DNA from: an uncultured Bacteroidota bacterium
GTDB lineage: Bacteria > Bacteroidota > Bacteroidia > Flavobacteriales > Flavobacteriaceae
Direction: 5' to 3'
NCBI GenBank assembly: GCA_902597545.1
Contig: CACJYD010000001.1
Location: forward strand, 147,458-211,457
DNA length: 64,000 bases
This document shows, piece after piece, positions 1 through 8,668 of this stretch (the first letter of the stretch is position 1; each line of letters opens with the position of its first letter). Below the pieces are notes generated by a model. The model made no database searches. It had not been told where the DNA came from and saw only the letters and a program-made list of their open reading frames with translations. Made by a program: the position numbers and the translations under genes.

Positions 1-366
1 TTTATTTTTATATGTGGATAAATCAAGAGAATTAATAGACTCAATCATTAATATATCTTCAAAATCTTCTACTGATCCGATGAAATTTTTAATATTTAAT
101 TTATTTAATTCTGATGAAATCAACATAAATGCCCAGTCAGGAATTATAGCATCAGTTGAACAACTTATTGAAACAAGTTTGTTTTTGTAAATTGACCAAT
201 CAAATGATTTAACATGATTTCTAAAATCTTTTTCAATTAAAATCAGATCATCCTTTAACCAGTTCCTAATATCAAAAGTGTCAAATTCTTTATTTATTAG
301 AAAATCTGATAAATCAATTGACTGAATAGGACTTTTTGAAACTCTATTTTCTATCTCAAAGCTCAT
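1..366 (-). CDS. DUF2480 family protein (partial, C-terminus off the left edge)
   Basis: An open frame of 122 codons reads from an ATG at 366 leftwards to the window edge without a stop, so only the N-terminal part is present. The translation starts MSFEIENRVSKSPIQSIDL and contains the stretch KLVSISCSTDAIIPDWAFM, which I recognise as the conserved core of the DUF2480 family of Bacteroidota. The function of that family is not known. It is the last visible gene of the suf operon: its ATG directly follows the stop codon of the DUF59 gene, so it is probably co-transcribed and translationally coupled with Fe-S assembly genes. The family call is fairly sure; any role in Fe-S biogenesis is only inferred from position. 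Confidence 0.8.
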   Translation of the reverse strand, partial: MSFEIENRVSKSPIQSIDLSDFLINKEFDTFDIRNWLKDDLILIEKDFRNHVKSFDWSIYKNKLVSISCSTDAIIPDWAFMLISSELNKLNIKNFIGSVEDFEDILMIESINSLDLSTYKNK

Positions 367-693
367 TTATAAAAAACCTAATTCTAGTTTGGCTTCTTCA
401 CTCATTAAATCTCTTGTCCATGGTGGATCAAAAGTCATCTCAACTTCTGAACTTTTTACACCTTCGATATCTGCAATTTTATTTTTAACCTCTAAAGGTA
501 AACTCTCAGCTACAGGACAATTAGGTGTTGTTAAGGTCATTAAAATTTTTACATCATTGTCCTCATTTACAAATACATCATAAATTAATCCAAGTTCATA
601 TATATCAACTGGTATTTCTGGATCAAAAATTGTTTTTAAAACCTTTACAATTTCTTCACCTAATTTATTTGGGTCTATAATTTTTTCACTCAT
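367..693 (-). CDS. DUF59 / MIP18-like Fe-S assembly protein (SufT-type)
   Basis: This 108-residue protein belongs to the DUF59 (MIP18, PaaD-like) family, whose members help mature or deliver Fe-S clusters. Visible hallmarks are the DPEIPVDIYELGLIYDV block near residues 24-40, the TTPNCPVAESLP block with a single conserved cysteine, and the C-terminal TFDPPWTRDLMSEEAK block. The length is normal for the stand-alone form. It lies 3 bases after sufE and abuts the DUF2480 start, placing it inside the suf operon. A specific function in late cluster delivery is a family-level inference. Confidence 0.88.
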   Translation of the reverse strand: MSEKIIDPNKLGEEIVKVLKTIFDPEIPVDIYELGLIYDVFVNEDNDVKILMTLTTPNCPVAESLPLEVKNKIADIEGVKSSEVEMTFDPPWTRDLMSEEAKLELGFL

Positions 694-696
694 TAT

Positions 697-1113
697 TTAT
701 TTTTTACTAAATGCAATTGCATAAAATTTTATTTGCTTTATCATTGAATATAATCCATTAGCTCTATTTGGTGATAGATGCTCTTTAAGCCCAATCTTTT
801 CTATAAAGTTAGTATCAGATTCAATAATTTCTTTGGGCGTTCTATTATTAAAAATTGTAAGAAGTATTGCAATAATTCCTCTGGTAATAATAGCTTCACT
901 ATCAGCTAAAAATTTAATTTTTCCTTCATTCAACTCAGCATGTAACCAAACTTTACTTTGACATCCCTTTATTATGTTTTTATCATTTTTCATTTGCTCA
1001 TCCATTTTTTCAAGCCCTTTTGAAAGCTCAATCATATACTCGTATCTTTGAGTCCAGTCCTCAAAAAATGAAAAATCTTCAATTAAGTTTTGCTGTAAAT
1101 TTTCAATTGTCAT
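697..1113 (-). CDS. sufE: SufE, sulfur acceptor for the SufS desulfurase
   Basis: The 138-residue product matches SufE, which takes persulfide sulfur from the cysteine desulfurase SufS and passes it to the SufBCD scaffold. The key sequence is IIKGCQSKVWL, with the sulfur-accepting cysteine at about residue 51, exactly where SufE proteins carry it. The length is typical. It follows sufS after a gap of about 20 bases and precedes the DUF59 gene by 3 bases, so it is part of the same minus-strand operon. The presence of SufE rather than SufU agrees with a Gram-negative SUF system. Confidence 0.93.
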   Translation of the reverse strand: MTIENLQQNLIEDFSFFEDWTQRYEYMIELSKGLEKMDEQMKNDKNIIKGCQSKVWLHAELNEGKIKFLADSEAIITRGIIAILLTIFNNRTPKEIIESDTNFIEKIGLKEHLSPNRANGLYSMIKQIKFYAIAFSKK

Positions 1114-1132
1114 ACCTAATCAAAGATACGAA

Positions 1133-2350
1133 TTAGCTTAACATTGACTTTGCTTTTAATAGAGCTTCACAAAGAATATCAATTTCATCAAATGTATTTA
1201 GAAATGATAATGAGACTCTTACAGTTCCAGGAATATTAAAATAATCCATAATAGGTTGGGCGCAATGCTGACCAGTTCTGACAGCAACACCATATTTATC
1301 TAAAATTGATCCAATATCGTAAGAATGTATTCCAATAATATTAAATGAAATTACAGAGGTTTTGTTTTTTACATCACCATAAATTTTCAGACCGTCAATT
1401 TTTTTAAGTTTTGTCGTAGCGTAATCTAGGAGTTCCAATTCATATTTTTCAATATTATTAAAACCAATTTTGTTCAAATAATCAATAGCAACTCCAAAGG
1501 CGATAACACCAGAAATATTAGGCGTTCCAGCTTCAAACTTATGAGGAAGATCAGCATATGATGTTTTTTCAAATGTTACATCAGAAATCATTTCACCTCC
1601 ACCCATTAATGGCTCAATTTTATTTAATAATTCTTTTTTTCCATATAAAAATCCAATTCCAGTAGGACCACAGAGCTTGTGTGCAGATGCAGTGAAAAAG
1701 TCTACATCAAGATGTTGTAAATCAATTTTGAAATGAGCTGCACTTTGTGCTCCGTCAATAAGGACATATGCTCCATTTTCATGAGACAATTTAATTATTT
1801 CTTTAATTGGATTAATTATTCCTAATGCATTTGATACATGATTAAGGAAAACAATCTTAGTTTTTTTAGAAACTATTTTTTTAAACTCATCAAGGTCTAA
1901 CTCACCATCATCATTTATTGGAATTACATTAAGTTTTGCATTGTTTTTCTCACACATCATTTGCCAAGGAACAATATTAGAATGATGTTCTAAGCCAGAT
2001 ACTATAATTTCATCACCTTTACCAATCAGTTTAACAAATCCGTTAGATACTATATTAATCGAATGAGTTGAACCTGATGTAAATATTATTTCTTCTTTAT
2101 GTTTTGCATTAAAATGTGCTCTAATTTTTTCTCTTGAATCTTCGTATGATTCAGTTGCCTGTTCGCTTAATGAATGAACACCCCTGTGGATATTGGAATT
2201 GTAATTTTTATAATAATCAGAGATTGAATCAATTACACAACTGGGTGTTTGTGATGTTGCTGCATTGTCGAAATATATTAATTGCTTTCCATTAATCTTT
2301 TTTTTTAAAATGGGAAAGTCAGATCTGATTTTATTTATATCAAAATTCAT
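1133..2350 (-). CDS. sufS: SufS, PLP-dependent cysteine desulfurase
   Basis: SufS removes sulfur from L-cysteine to give alanine and an enzyme-bound persulfide that feeds Fe-S cluster assembly. The 405-residue length is standard for the family. The PLP-binding lysine is K225 in the SAHKLCGPTG block, the ALIDG-type aspartate lies in VLIDGAQSAAH, and the catalytic cysteine is C363 in RTGQHCAQP. The RTGQHC form marks the group II (SufS) desulfurases rather than IscS. Its ATG overlaps the last base of sufD, indicating tight coupling, and sufE follows it downstream. Confidence 0.95.
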   Translation of the reverse strand: MNFDINKIRSDFPILKKKINGKQLIYFDNAATSQTPSCVIDSISDYYKNYNSNIHRGVHSLSEQATESYEDSREKIRAHFNAKHKEEIIFTSGSTHSINIVSNGFVKLIGKGDEIIVSGLEHHSNIVPWQMMCEKNNAKLNVIPINDDGELDLDEFKKIVSKKTKIVFLNHVSNALGIINPIKEIIKLSHENGAYVLIDGAQSAAHFKIDLQHLDVDFFTASAHKLCGPTGIGFLYGKKELLNKIEPLMGGGEMISDVTFEKTSYADLPHKFEAGTPNISGVIAFGVAIDYLNKIGFNNIEKYELELLDYATTKLKKIDGLKIYGDVKNKTSVISFNIIGIHSYDIGSILDKYGVAVRTGQHCAQPIMDYFNIPGTVRVSLSFLNTFDEIDILCEALLKAKSMLS

Positions 2351-3699
2351 TACAATTCAAAACCAAGATTAACGCCAATCTTTCTAGCAATAATCTTTTT
2401 AATTTTTGTTTTTAAAACTTGCATTTTAACATTTTCTAAGACATTGTTCGCAAATGCATAAGTCAGTAAGCCTTTAGCCTCTTTTTCAGCTATTCCTCTT
2501 GTTTTTAAATAAAACAGGGCAGATTTATCTAATTGACCAATGGTGCATCCATGAGAACATTTCACATCATCAGCAAAAATTTCTAGTTGAGGCTTAGTAT
2601 TAACAGATGAATGATCTCCAATTAAAAGATTATTATTTTGTTGAAATGCATTAATTTTCTGAGCAATTTTATCGACTACAACTTTTCCATTAAAAACCCC
2701 AGTAGATTTATCATTGTAAATTCCTTTGTATTCTTGATAACTTTCACAATTTGGACTTGCATGATGAACAAGAGTATGATGATCTGTATGTTGATTAGAG
2801 CCAAGAATAGTAATTCCTTTCATAATGGAGTTGATATTCTTACCATTCTGGAAAAAATTAAGATTGTTTCTAACAATATTGCCTCCAAAAGAGAATGTAT
2901 GACAACTCGCAGTACTATTCTTTTTCTGATTTATATAGGTGTTATCAATAATTGAAGTTGTTTCTAAATCATTTTGAATCTTGTAGTAATCAAGATTTGC
3001 ATTTTCCTCTAAATGAATTTCAGTTAGTGTATTTGTAAGTGGGTCAATATATCCAGGAAATGTATATGGTGAAATATTATTTCCAATTAAGGAATAGTGA
3101 CTCTCAACAATTTGAGCTTTTGATCCTTTTTCAAGAATTATTAAATTTCTTGGTTGAAGCATTAATGAGGATTCACCACCAGAATTAATATGAATTATTT
3201 CAATAGGCTTATCTAGTTCAACATTTTTTGGAACATGTATATATGCGCCTTCTTTGGAAAAAGAGCTATTAAGCAAACTAAAAGATTCTTTGTCATCGAT
3301 AATTTGGTTAAAATATTTTGATATGACATTAGAGTATTTTTCATTTTCAAGTACAGAGGAAAGAATACAAATATCTGCTCCTTTGTGGGTGGTATTTGAC
3401 CAAAGAGGATCGTACATTCCATCTATCAATACAATTTTATAAGACTCGATACCTCCTAAAAAGAAATCTTTAACTTTTTCAAATTCGATTAGGTGTCTTT
3501 TCTTTTTAAAAATTGTTAATTTCTCATTTAAGACTTTTTTAATTGGAGTGTATTTCCAATATTCATGTTTTTTGTCAGGGAAACCAATTTTCTCAAACTC
3601 TTTGATTGATTTTGACCTAATATCATGGACATCAGAATTAATATCAGCATCCAATTCAAATGCTAAAAATGATGATACTAATTTTTCTTTTAAAGACAT
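2350..3699 (-). CDS. sufD: SufD, scaffold subunit of the SufBCD complex
   Basis: SufD pairs with SufB on the SufC ATPase dimer to build Fe-S clusters in the cytoplasm. The 449-residue sequence has the beta-helix core shared with SufB, including the YIHVPKNVELDKPIEI block, the DHHTLVHHASPNCES block and the conserved C-terminal DVKCSHGCTIGQLD motif followed by YLKTRGI. The N-terminal region contains the KKHEYWKYTP motif usual for SufD. It sits 10 bases after sufC and overlaps sufS by one base. Nothing is odd about its length or key residues. Confidence 0.93.
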   Translation of the reverse strand: MSLKEKLVSSFLAFELDADINSDVHDIRSKSIKEFEKIGFPDKKHEYWKYTPIKKVLNEKLTIFKKKRHLIEFEKVKDFFLGGIESYKIVLIDGMYDPLWSNTTHKGADICILSSVLENEKYSNVISKYFNQIIDDKESFSLLNSSFSKEGAYIHVPKNVELDKPIEIIHINSGGESSLMLQPRNLIILEKGSKAQIVESHYSLIGNNISPYTFPGYIDPLTNTLTEIHLEENANLDYYKIQNDLETTSIIDNTYINQKKNSTASCHTFSFGGNIVRNNLNFFQNGKNINSIMKGITILGSNQHTDHHTLVHHASPNCESYQEYKGIYNDKSTGVFNGKVVVDKIAQKINAFQQNNNLLIGDHSSVNTKPQLEIFADDVKCSHGCTIGQLDKSALFYLKTRGIAEKEAKGLLTYAFANNVLENVKMQVLKTKIKKIIARKIGVNLGFEL

Positions 3700-3709
3700 A
3701 AATTATAAT

Positions 3710-4444
3710 TTAAATCCAATCATAACCTTTTTCTTCAAGCTGAAGAGCTAGGTTTTTATCGCCTGATTTAGCAATTTTTCCATCTTGCAATACATGGACA
3801 TAATCAGGAATAATATGATCTAATAGTCTCTGATAGTGGGTTATGACAATTATGGCATTATTTTCATTTCTAAGTTTGTTAACACCATTTGCTACAATTC
3901 TCAATGCATCAATATCTAATCCAGAGTCTGTTTCATCTAGAATAGCTAGGGTCGGATTTAGCATCGCCATTTGAAAAATTTCATTTCTCTTTTTTTCACC
4001 CCCAGAAAATCCTTCATTCAAGGATCTTGACAAAAACTTAGAATCAATTTCTAAAAGAGCCGCTTTGTCCCTTATGTTTTTTAACATTTCATTGGCAGGC
4101 ATTTCTTTTTGACCTCTTGCTTTTAGATTAGAATTAATTGCAGTTTTTATAAAATTAGTTACTGTCACTCCTGGTATTTCGACAGGATATTGGAATGACA
4201 TGAAAATTCCCTTATGTGCTCTTTCCTCAGCTGACAAATCTTCGATATTTTCATCTTTGTAAAAAATATTTCCTTTTGTAACTTCATAATCTTCATTTCC
4301 AGCAATTACTGCAGAAAGAGTACTTTTACCAGATCCATTAGGTCCCATAATTGCGTGAACCTCTCCTGGATTTACTTCTAAGTTTAAACCATTTAGTATT
4401 GATTTATCTTCAATACTTACATGTAAATTTTCAATTTTTAACAT
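3710..4444 (-). CDS. sufC: SufC, ATPase subunit of the SufBCD complex
   Basis: SufC is an ABC-type ATPase that drives conformational change in the SufBD scaffold; it is not a transporter. The 244-residue sequence shows Walker A GPNGSGKST at residues 34-42, the ABC signature FSGGEKKR at about 146-153, and Walker B LAILDE at about 166-171 followed by TDSGLD. The variant signature FSGGEKKRNE is typical of SufC. It lies between sufB (9-base gap) and sufD (10-base gap) in the usual order BCD. Confidence 0.95.
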   Translation of the reverse strand: MLKIENLHVSIEDKSILNGLNLEVNPGEVHAIMGPNGSGKSTLSAVIAGNEDYEVTKGNIFYKDENIEDLSAEERAHKGIFMSFQYPVEIPGVTVTNFIKTAINSNLKARGQKEMPANEMLKNIRDKAALLEIDSKFLSRSLNEGFSGGEKKRNEIFQMAMLNPTLAILDETDSGLDIDALRIVANGVNKLRNENNAIIVITHYQRLLDHIIPDYVHVLQDGKIAKSGDKNLALQLEEKGYDWI

Positions 4445-4453
4445 AATATAATT

Positions 4454-5899
4454 TTAACCGACAGATCCCTCAAGAGATATTTCTAATAATTTTTGAGCTT
4501 CAACAGCAAATTCCATTGGAAGTTTATTTAATACTTCTTTACTAAAACCATTCACAATCAAAGCAATTGCCTTTTCTACATCGATACCTCTTTGATTACA
4601 ATAAAAAATTTGATCTTCTCCAATCTTACTCGTTGTTGCTTCATGTTCAATTTGGGCAGATTTATTTTTAGCCTCTATGTATGGAAAAGTGTGTGCACCG
4701 CAATTGTTTCCCATTAATAGAGAATCACACTGGGAAAAATTTCTAGCATTTTCTGCATTTTTTCCAATTTGAACAAGACCTCTGTAGCTGTTTTGAGATT
4801 TTCCAGCAGATATTCCCTTAGATATAATTGTACTCTTAGTGTTTTTGCCAAGATGAATCATTTTTGTTCCAGTATCTGCTTGCTGATAATTATTTGTAAC
4901 AGCAATTGAATAAAATTCACCAATGCTATTGTCACCTTTTAAAATACATGATGGATATTTCCATGTTACAGCAGATCCAGTTTCAACTTGCGTCCATGAA
5001 ATTTTAGAGTTATTATGGCATAAACCTCTTTTTGTTACAAAGTTAAAAACCCCGCCCTTGCCATGCTTATTCCCTGGATACCAATTTTGAACAGTAGAGT
5101 ACTTAATTTCTGCGTTATCGTGGGCAATCAGTTCAACTACGGCAGCATGCAATTGGTTCTCATCTCTACTTGGGGCGGTACAACCCTCAAGATAACTTAC
5201 GTAACTTCCTTCATCAGCAATTACTAAGGTTCTTTCAAATTGGCCAGTACCAGCTTGATTTATTCTGAAATAAGTAGATAACTCCATAGGACATTTAACA
5301 CCTTTAGGTATGTAGCAAAAAGATCCATCAGAGAAAACAGCTGAATTTAATGCAGCGTAATAATTATCTTTTTTCGGGATGACCTTACCAATATATTTTT
5401 TTACTAAATCAGGATATTCTTTAATTGCTTCAGAAATTGAGCAAAAAATAATTCCATCTTTAGCTAAAGTTTCTCTAAATGTAGTCGCAACAGAAACTGA
5501 GTCCATTACAATATCGACAGCAACTCCAGAAAGTTTTTTTTGTTCATCAATCGAAATACCAAGCTTATTAAAGGTTTTAATAAGTTCAGGATCAACTTCA
5601 TCTAGACTTTTGTATTTATTATTAGTTTTTGGAGCTGAAAAATATGAAATAGCTTGAAAATCAGGTTTTTTATAATGAATGTTTGCCCACTTAGGTTCAT
5701 CCATTTCTTTCCAAGCTGCATATGCATCAAGCCGCCAATTGGTCATCCATTCTGGTTCATTTTTTTTCTTGGAGATAGAACGAACAATATCTTCATTAAG
5801 TCCAATGGGAAAAGTCTCAGATTCAATATCAGTTGTAAAACCGTATTGATACTCCTGTTGTTCTAGTTCTTTTTTTAATTCTTCTTCTGTATACGCCAT
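4454..5899 (-). CDS. sufB: SufB, scaffold subunit on which Fe-S clusters form
   Basis: The 481-residue product is SufB, the core scaffold of the SufBC2D complex. Recognisable blocks include [19 protein letters not shown], the [19 protein letters not shown] stretch, [19 protein letters not shown] with the cysteine involved in sulfur transfer, and the C-terminal GMDVEKA-like block read here as [16 protein letters not shown]. The length matches the family. It follows the A-type carrier gene by 9 bases and precedes sufC by 9 bases. The start [12 protein letters not shown] is an ATG in the expected place. Confidence 0.95.
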   Translation of the reverse strand: MAYTEEELKKELEQQEYQYGFTTDIESETFPIGLNEDIVRSISKKKNEPEWMTNWRLDAYAAWKEMDEPKWANIHYKKPDFQAISYFSAPKTNNKYKSLDEVDPELIKTFNKLGISIDEQKKLSGVAVDIVMDSVSVATTFRETLAKDGIIFCSISEAIKEYPDLVKKYIGKVIPKKDNYYAALNSAVFSDGSFCYIPKGVKCPMELSTYFRINQAGTGQFERTLVIADEGSYVSYLEGCTAPSRDENQLHAAVVELIAHDNAEIKYSTVQNWYPGNKHGKGGVFNFVTKRGLCHNNSKISWTQVETGSAVTWKYPSCILKGDNSIGEFYSIAVTNNYQQADTGTKMIHLGKNTKSTIISKGISAGKSQNSYRGLVQIGKNAENARNFSQCDSLLMGNNCGAHTFPYIEAKNKSAQIEHEATTSKIGEDQIFYCNQRGIDVEKAIALIVNGFSKEVLNKLPMEFAVEAQKLLEISLEGSVG

Positions 5900-5908
5900 A
5901 TTATATTG

Positions 5909-6238
5909 TTATAAGGAGAAACTTTCACCACAACCACAAGTTCGTGAAGCATTGGGATTTTTAAAAATAAATCCTTTTCCATTCAAACCTCCAGAGTATT
6001 CAAGTGTTGTTCCTATCAAGTATAAAAAACTTTTTTTATCAACTACAATTTTTATACCATTATGCTCAAAAACCTTATCATTGTCTAGCTTATTTTTATC
6101 AAAATTTAACTCATAAGACAGACCTGAACATCCACCACTTTTTACACCAACTCTGATAAAATCTTTACTTGGGCTAAAACCATCCATTTTCATCAGTTTT
6201 GATACTTGATTTTTTGCTGTATCTGCTACTTTAATCAT
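5909..6238 (-). CDS. sufA: A-type Fe-S carrier (SufA/IscA/ErpA family)
   Basis: A-type carriers bind and hand on Fe-S clusters. The three ligand cysteines are visible in SGGCSGLSY and in the C-terminal CGCGESF motif. I place the start at the ATG at 6238 (MIKVADTAKNQ), giving 109 residues, the usual family size. An upstream in-frame TTG at 6247 lies inside the -7 promoter element and is not used in my reading. It is the first gene of the suf operon and is transcribed divergently from thiL. Which of the IscA, SufA or ErpA names fits best cannot be decided; sufA is used because of the operon. Confidence 0.92.
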   Translation of the reverse strand: MIKVADTAKNQVSKLMKMDGFSPSKDFIRVGVKSGGCSGLSYELNFDKNKLDNDKVFEHNGIKIVVDKKSFLYLIGTTLEYSGGLNGKGFIFKNPNASRTCGCGESFSL

Positions 6239-6244
6239 ATTTTG

Positions 6245-6252
6245 CAAATATA
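6245..6252 (-). promoter_or_regulatory. Predicted -7 promoter element of the suf operon
   Basis: On the minus strand this reads TATATTTG, an exact match to the Bacteroidota -7 consensus TAnnTTTG. It ends only 7 bases before the sufA ATG, so the transcript would begin at or within a couple of bases of the start codon, implying a leaderless or nearly leaderless mRNA. I do not see a clear -33 TTTG at the right distance. The motif is short and can arise by chance in AT-rich DNA. Confidence 0.5.
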
Positions 6253-6277
6253 AACCTTTAAAAAATAATTATTACTC

Positions 6278-6285
6278 TAAATTTG
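6278..6285 (+). promoter_or_regulatory. Predicted -7 promoter element of thiL
   Basis: TAAATTTG fits the Bacteroidota -7 consensus TAnnTTTG and lies 20 bases before the thiL ATG in the divergent gap between sufA and thiL. A convincing -33 element is not evident. Confidence 0.45.
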
Positions 6286-6305
6286 AAATTCAATTGCGAA
6301 TCTAA

Positions 6306-7340
6306 ATGCCCAAAAAAACAAAAAAACTTACTGATATAGCGGAAATAGGTGAATTTGGTCTAATTGAGCTGTTAACTAAAGAATTTACTTCAAAAAATAC
6401 TTCTACCCAGCTCTCTGTTGGTGATGATGCTGCTGTAATAGCTTTCGATAAAAAAAATACACTTATTTCAACTGATATGTTGGTTGAAGGGATTCATTTT
6501 GATCTGTCATATTTCCCACTAAAACATCTTGGTTATAAGGCCATAACCTCATCTATTTCGGACATATGTGCAATGAATGGTATCTGTAGCCAAGTAACAG
6601 TTTCTATAGCTATGTCTAATAGGTTTAAAATTGAATCACTGAAAGATCTTTATTCAGGTATTAAAGTAGCCTGTGAAAATTATAATGTTGATTTAGTAGG
6701 AGGGGATACAACCTCATCAAACAAAGGACTTATAATTTCTGTAACTGCAATAGGGTTTTCATGTGAAAATGGATTTGTAAAAAGGTCAGGAGCAAAAACC
6801 AATGATTTAATTGTTGTTTCTGGCACTTTAGGCGGAGCTTACCTAGGGCTACAAGTATTAGAAAGAGAAAAACAGGTCTTTCTAGTAAATCCAAATAATA
6901 AGCCTGATTTGACAGCTTATAAAAATATTATTCAAAAACAACTAAGACCTGAAGCTAGAAATGATATTATTGAGTTTTTTCAGGAATGTAAAATTAAACC
7001 AACATCCATGATTGATATTTCTGATGGACTTTCATCAGAAATCATTCACCTATGTAAAAGTTCAAATAAAGGATGTAAAATTTATGAAGATAAAATACCA
7101 ATAAGTGATGATTCTTTTAAGGCTTGTAAAGAATTTAATTTAGAACCTACAACAATTGCATTATCAGGCGGGGAGGATTATCAACTATTATTTACAGTTG
7201 GTCAAGAAAATTTAGAAAAAATTCAAAATAATTTAAACCTTTCAGTAATTGGACATATTACTTCGTCCAAAGAGATGATTTTAATGGAAAAATCAGGAAG
7301 AAATATAATGATAGAATCGTTGGGTTGGAAATCTTTTTAA
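6306..7340 (+). CDS. thiL: ThiL, thiamine-monophosphate kinase
   Basis: ThiL phosphorylates thiamine monophosphate with ATP to make thiamine diphosphate, the last step of cofactor synthesis. The 344-residue sequence has the family blocks SVGDDAAVIAF, STDMLVEGIHFDLSYF, VGGDTTSSNKG, SGTLGGAYLGL and DISDGLSSEIIHL, which form the metal and nucleotide sites of the AIRS/PurM-like fold. The start MPKKTKKLTDIAEIGEFGL is standard. It is divergent from the suf operon, and its 3' end overlaps the convergent pepP by 4 bases. Confidence 0.94.
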   Translation: MPKKTKKLTDIAEIGEFGLIELLTKEFTSKNTSTQLSVGDDAAVIAFDKKNTLISTDMLVEGIHFDLSYFPLKHLGYKAITSSISDICAMNGICSQVTVSIAMSNRFKIESLKDLYSGIKVACENYNVDLVGGDTTSSNKGLIISVTAIGFSCENGFVKRSGAKTNDLIVVSGTLGGAYLGLQVLEREKQVFLVNPNNKPDLTAYKNIIQKQLRPEARNDIIEFFQECKIKPTSMIDISDGLSSEIIHLCKSSNKGCKIYEDKIPISDDSFKACKEFNLEPTTIALSGGEDYQLLFTVGQENLEKIQNNLNLSVIGHITSSKEMILMEKSGRNIMIESLGWKSF

Positions 7341-8629
7341 CCATTGTTCATGATTGCTTCAATTTCTTCAATCTGAATTGGTATGTTTTTCATTAAGTTA
7401 GTTGGGTCTCCTGAACTATTAATAACTACATCATCCTCTAATCTTATTCCAAAATCTTCATCCTTAATATAAATTCCAGGTTCAACCGTTAATACCATAT
7501 TTTTTTCAAAAGGCATATCTAAATCACAATAGTCATGAGTATCTAAGCCTAAATGATGTGATGTTCCATGACTAAAATATTTTTTATAAGCTGGTTTCTC
7601 TTTAGTTTGATTTTGTACGTCAGCTTTATCTAAAAGTTTAATTCTTAATAATTCAGAGGTCATAATTTTACCAACCTCAAAATGAAAGTCTTTCCACAAA
7701 ATTCCTGGTCTTAACAATGAAGTAGCTTCATTTTTAACATTTAAAACAGCATTATAAATAATTTTCTGTCTATCGCTAAATTTTCCGTTTACAGGGACAG
7801 TTCTAGTCATATCACTTGAATAATTTGCATATTCAGCACCAACATCCATCAATACTATTTCCCCATCTAGACATTGCCTGTTATTTTCGATATAATGCAA
7901 AAAATTCGAATTTCTGCCCGAAGCAATAATTGGGCTGTAGGCAAATTTTTTAGACCTATTTTTTAAGAATTCGTGTGAAAATTCAGCTTCTATTTCATAC
8001 TCCCAAACACCAGGTTTCACAAATTTTAAAATTCTTTCAAAGCCTTTACGAGTTATTTCACAGGCATGCTCGATTAACTTAATTTCAATCTCATCTTTAA
8101 TGGATCTTTGTTTTTGAAGAATAGGGTTACTTTTTTTAAAATTAATACCACCAATTTTTTTAAGCTTTTCAATAAATCTATCTTCTCTTGTTTGAGTCTC
8201 TACATTTTGCCTGTAGTGTTCATTGGTATTTATATATATATTATTTGATTGTTTGATTATCTGAATAAGAATATTTTCAAATTCATTTGTCCAATAAATA
8301 TTATTTATTCCAGAAATATCTTTAGCTTTCTCTTTAGTTAATTTCTCACCTTCCCAGTGGGTGATATGATCATTAGTCTCTCTAATGAATAGCATTTCTT
8401 TAAAGCTGTTTTTTTTAGAATCTGGAAATAAAACCAGGATACTTTCTTCTTGATCAATACCACTCAAATAAAAAATATCTCTATGTTGTTCAAATGGAAG
8501 CGTAGAATCAGCACTTACTGGATATATATCATTAGAGTTAAAAAAAGCAATACTATTTGATTCTAGCTTTTTTACAAAATTTTTACGATTTTTAATGAAT
8601 AAGCTACTATCTATTTTATTGTATTTCAT
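7337..8629 (-). CDS. pepP: Xaa-Pro aminopeptidase (aminopeptidase P, family M24B)
   Basis: Aminopeptidase P removes an N-terminal residue that precedes proline. The 430-residue protein has the N-terminal creatinase-like domain and the C-terminal pita-bread domain. The five metal ligands are visible: aspartates in DVGAEYANYSSDMTRTVPV, the histidine in the HGTSHHLGLDTHD block, and glutamates in LTVEPGIYI and IRLEDDVVI. No signal peptide is seen, so it is cytoplasmic. It converges on thiL with a 4-base overlap. A TAAATTTG element at 8647-8654 on the minus strand lies 17 bases before its start and is a possible promoter. Confidence 0.92.
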   Translation of the reverse strand: MKYNKIDSSLFIKNRKNFVKKLESNSIAFFNSNDIYPVSADSTLPFEQHRDIFYLSGIDQEESILVLFPDSKKNSFKEMLFIRETNDHITHWEGEKLTKEKAKDISGINNIYWTNEFENILIQIIKQSNNIYINTNEHYRQNVETQTREDRFIEKLKKIGGINFKKSNPILQKQRSIKDEIEIKLIEHACEITRKGFERILKFVKPGVWEYEIEAEFSHEFLKNRSKKFAYSPIIASGRNSNFLHYIENNRQCLDGEIVLMDVGAEYANYSSDMTRTVPVNGKFSDRQKIIYNAVLNVKNEATSLLRPGILWKDFHFEVGKIMTSELLRIKLLDKADVQNQTKEKPAYKKYFSHGTSHHLGLDTHDYCDLDMPFEKNMVLTVEPGIYIKDEDFGIRLEDDVVINSSGDPTNLMKNIPIQIEEIEAIMNNG

Positions 8630-8668
8630 TTAAAATTGATATCAGTCAAATTTAACAAATTAAAAAAG

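Noticed and set aside
8636..8668. A TTG start for the VPS10-like protein at 8636
   Set aside because: The ATG at 8669 gives a clean signal peptide directly at the N-terminus; the extra 11 residues are polar and would spoil it.
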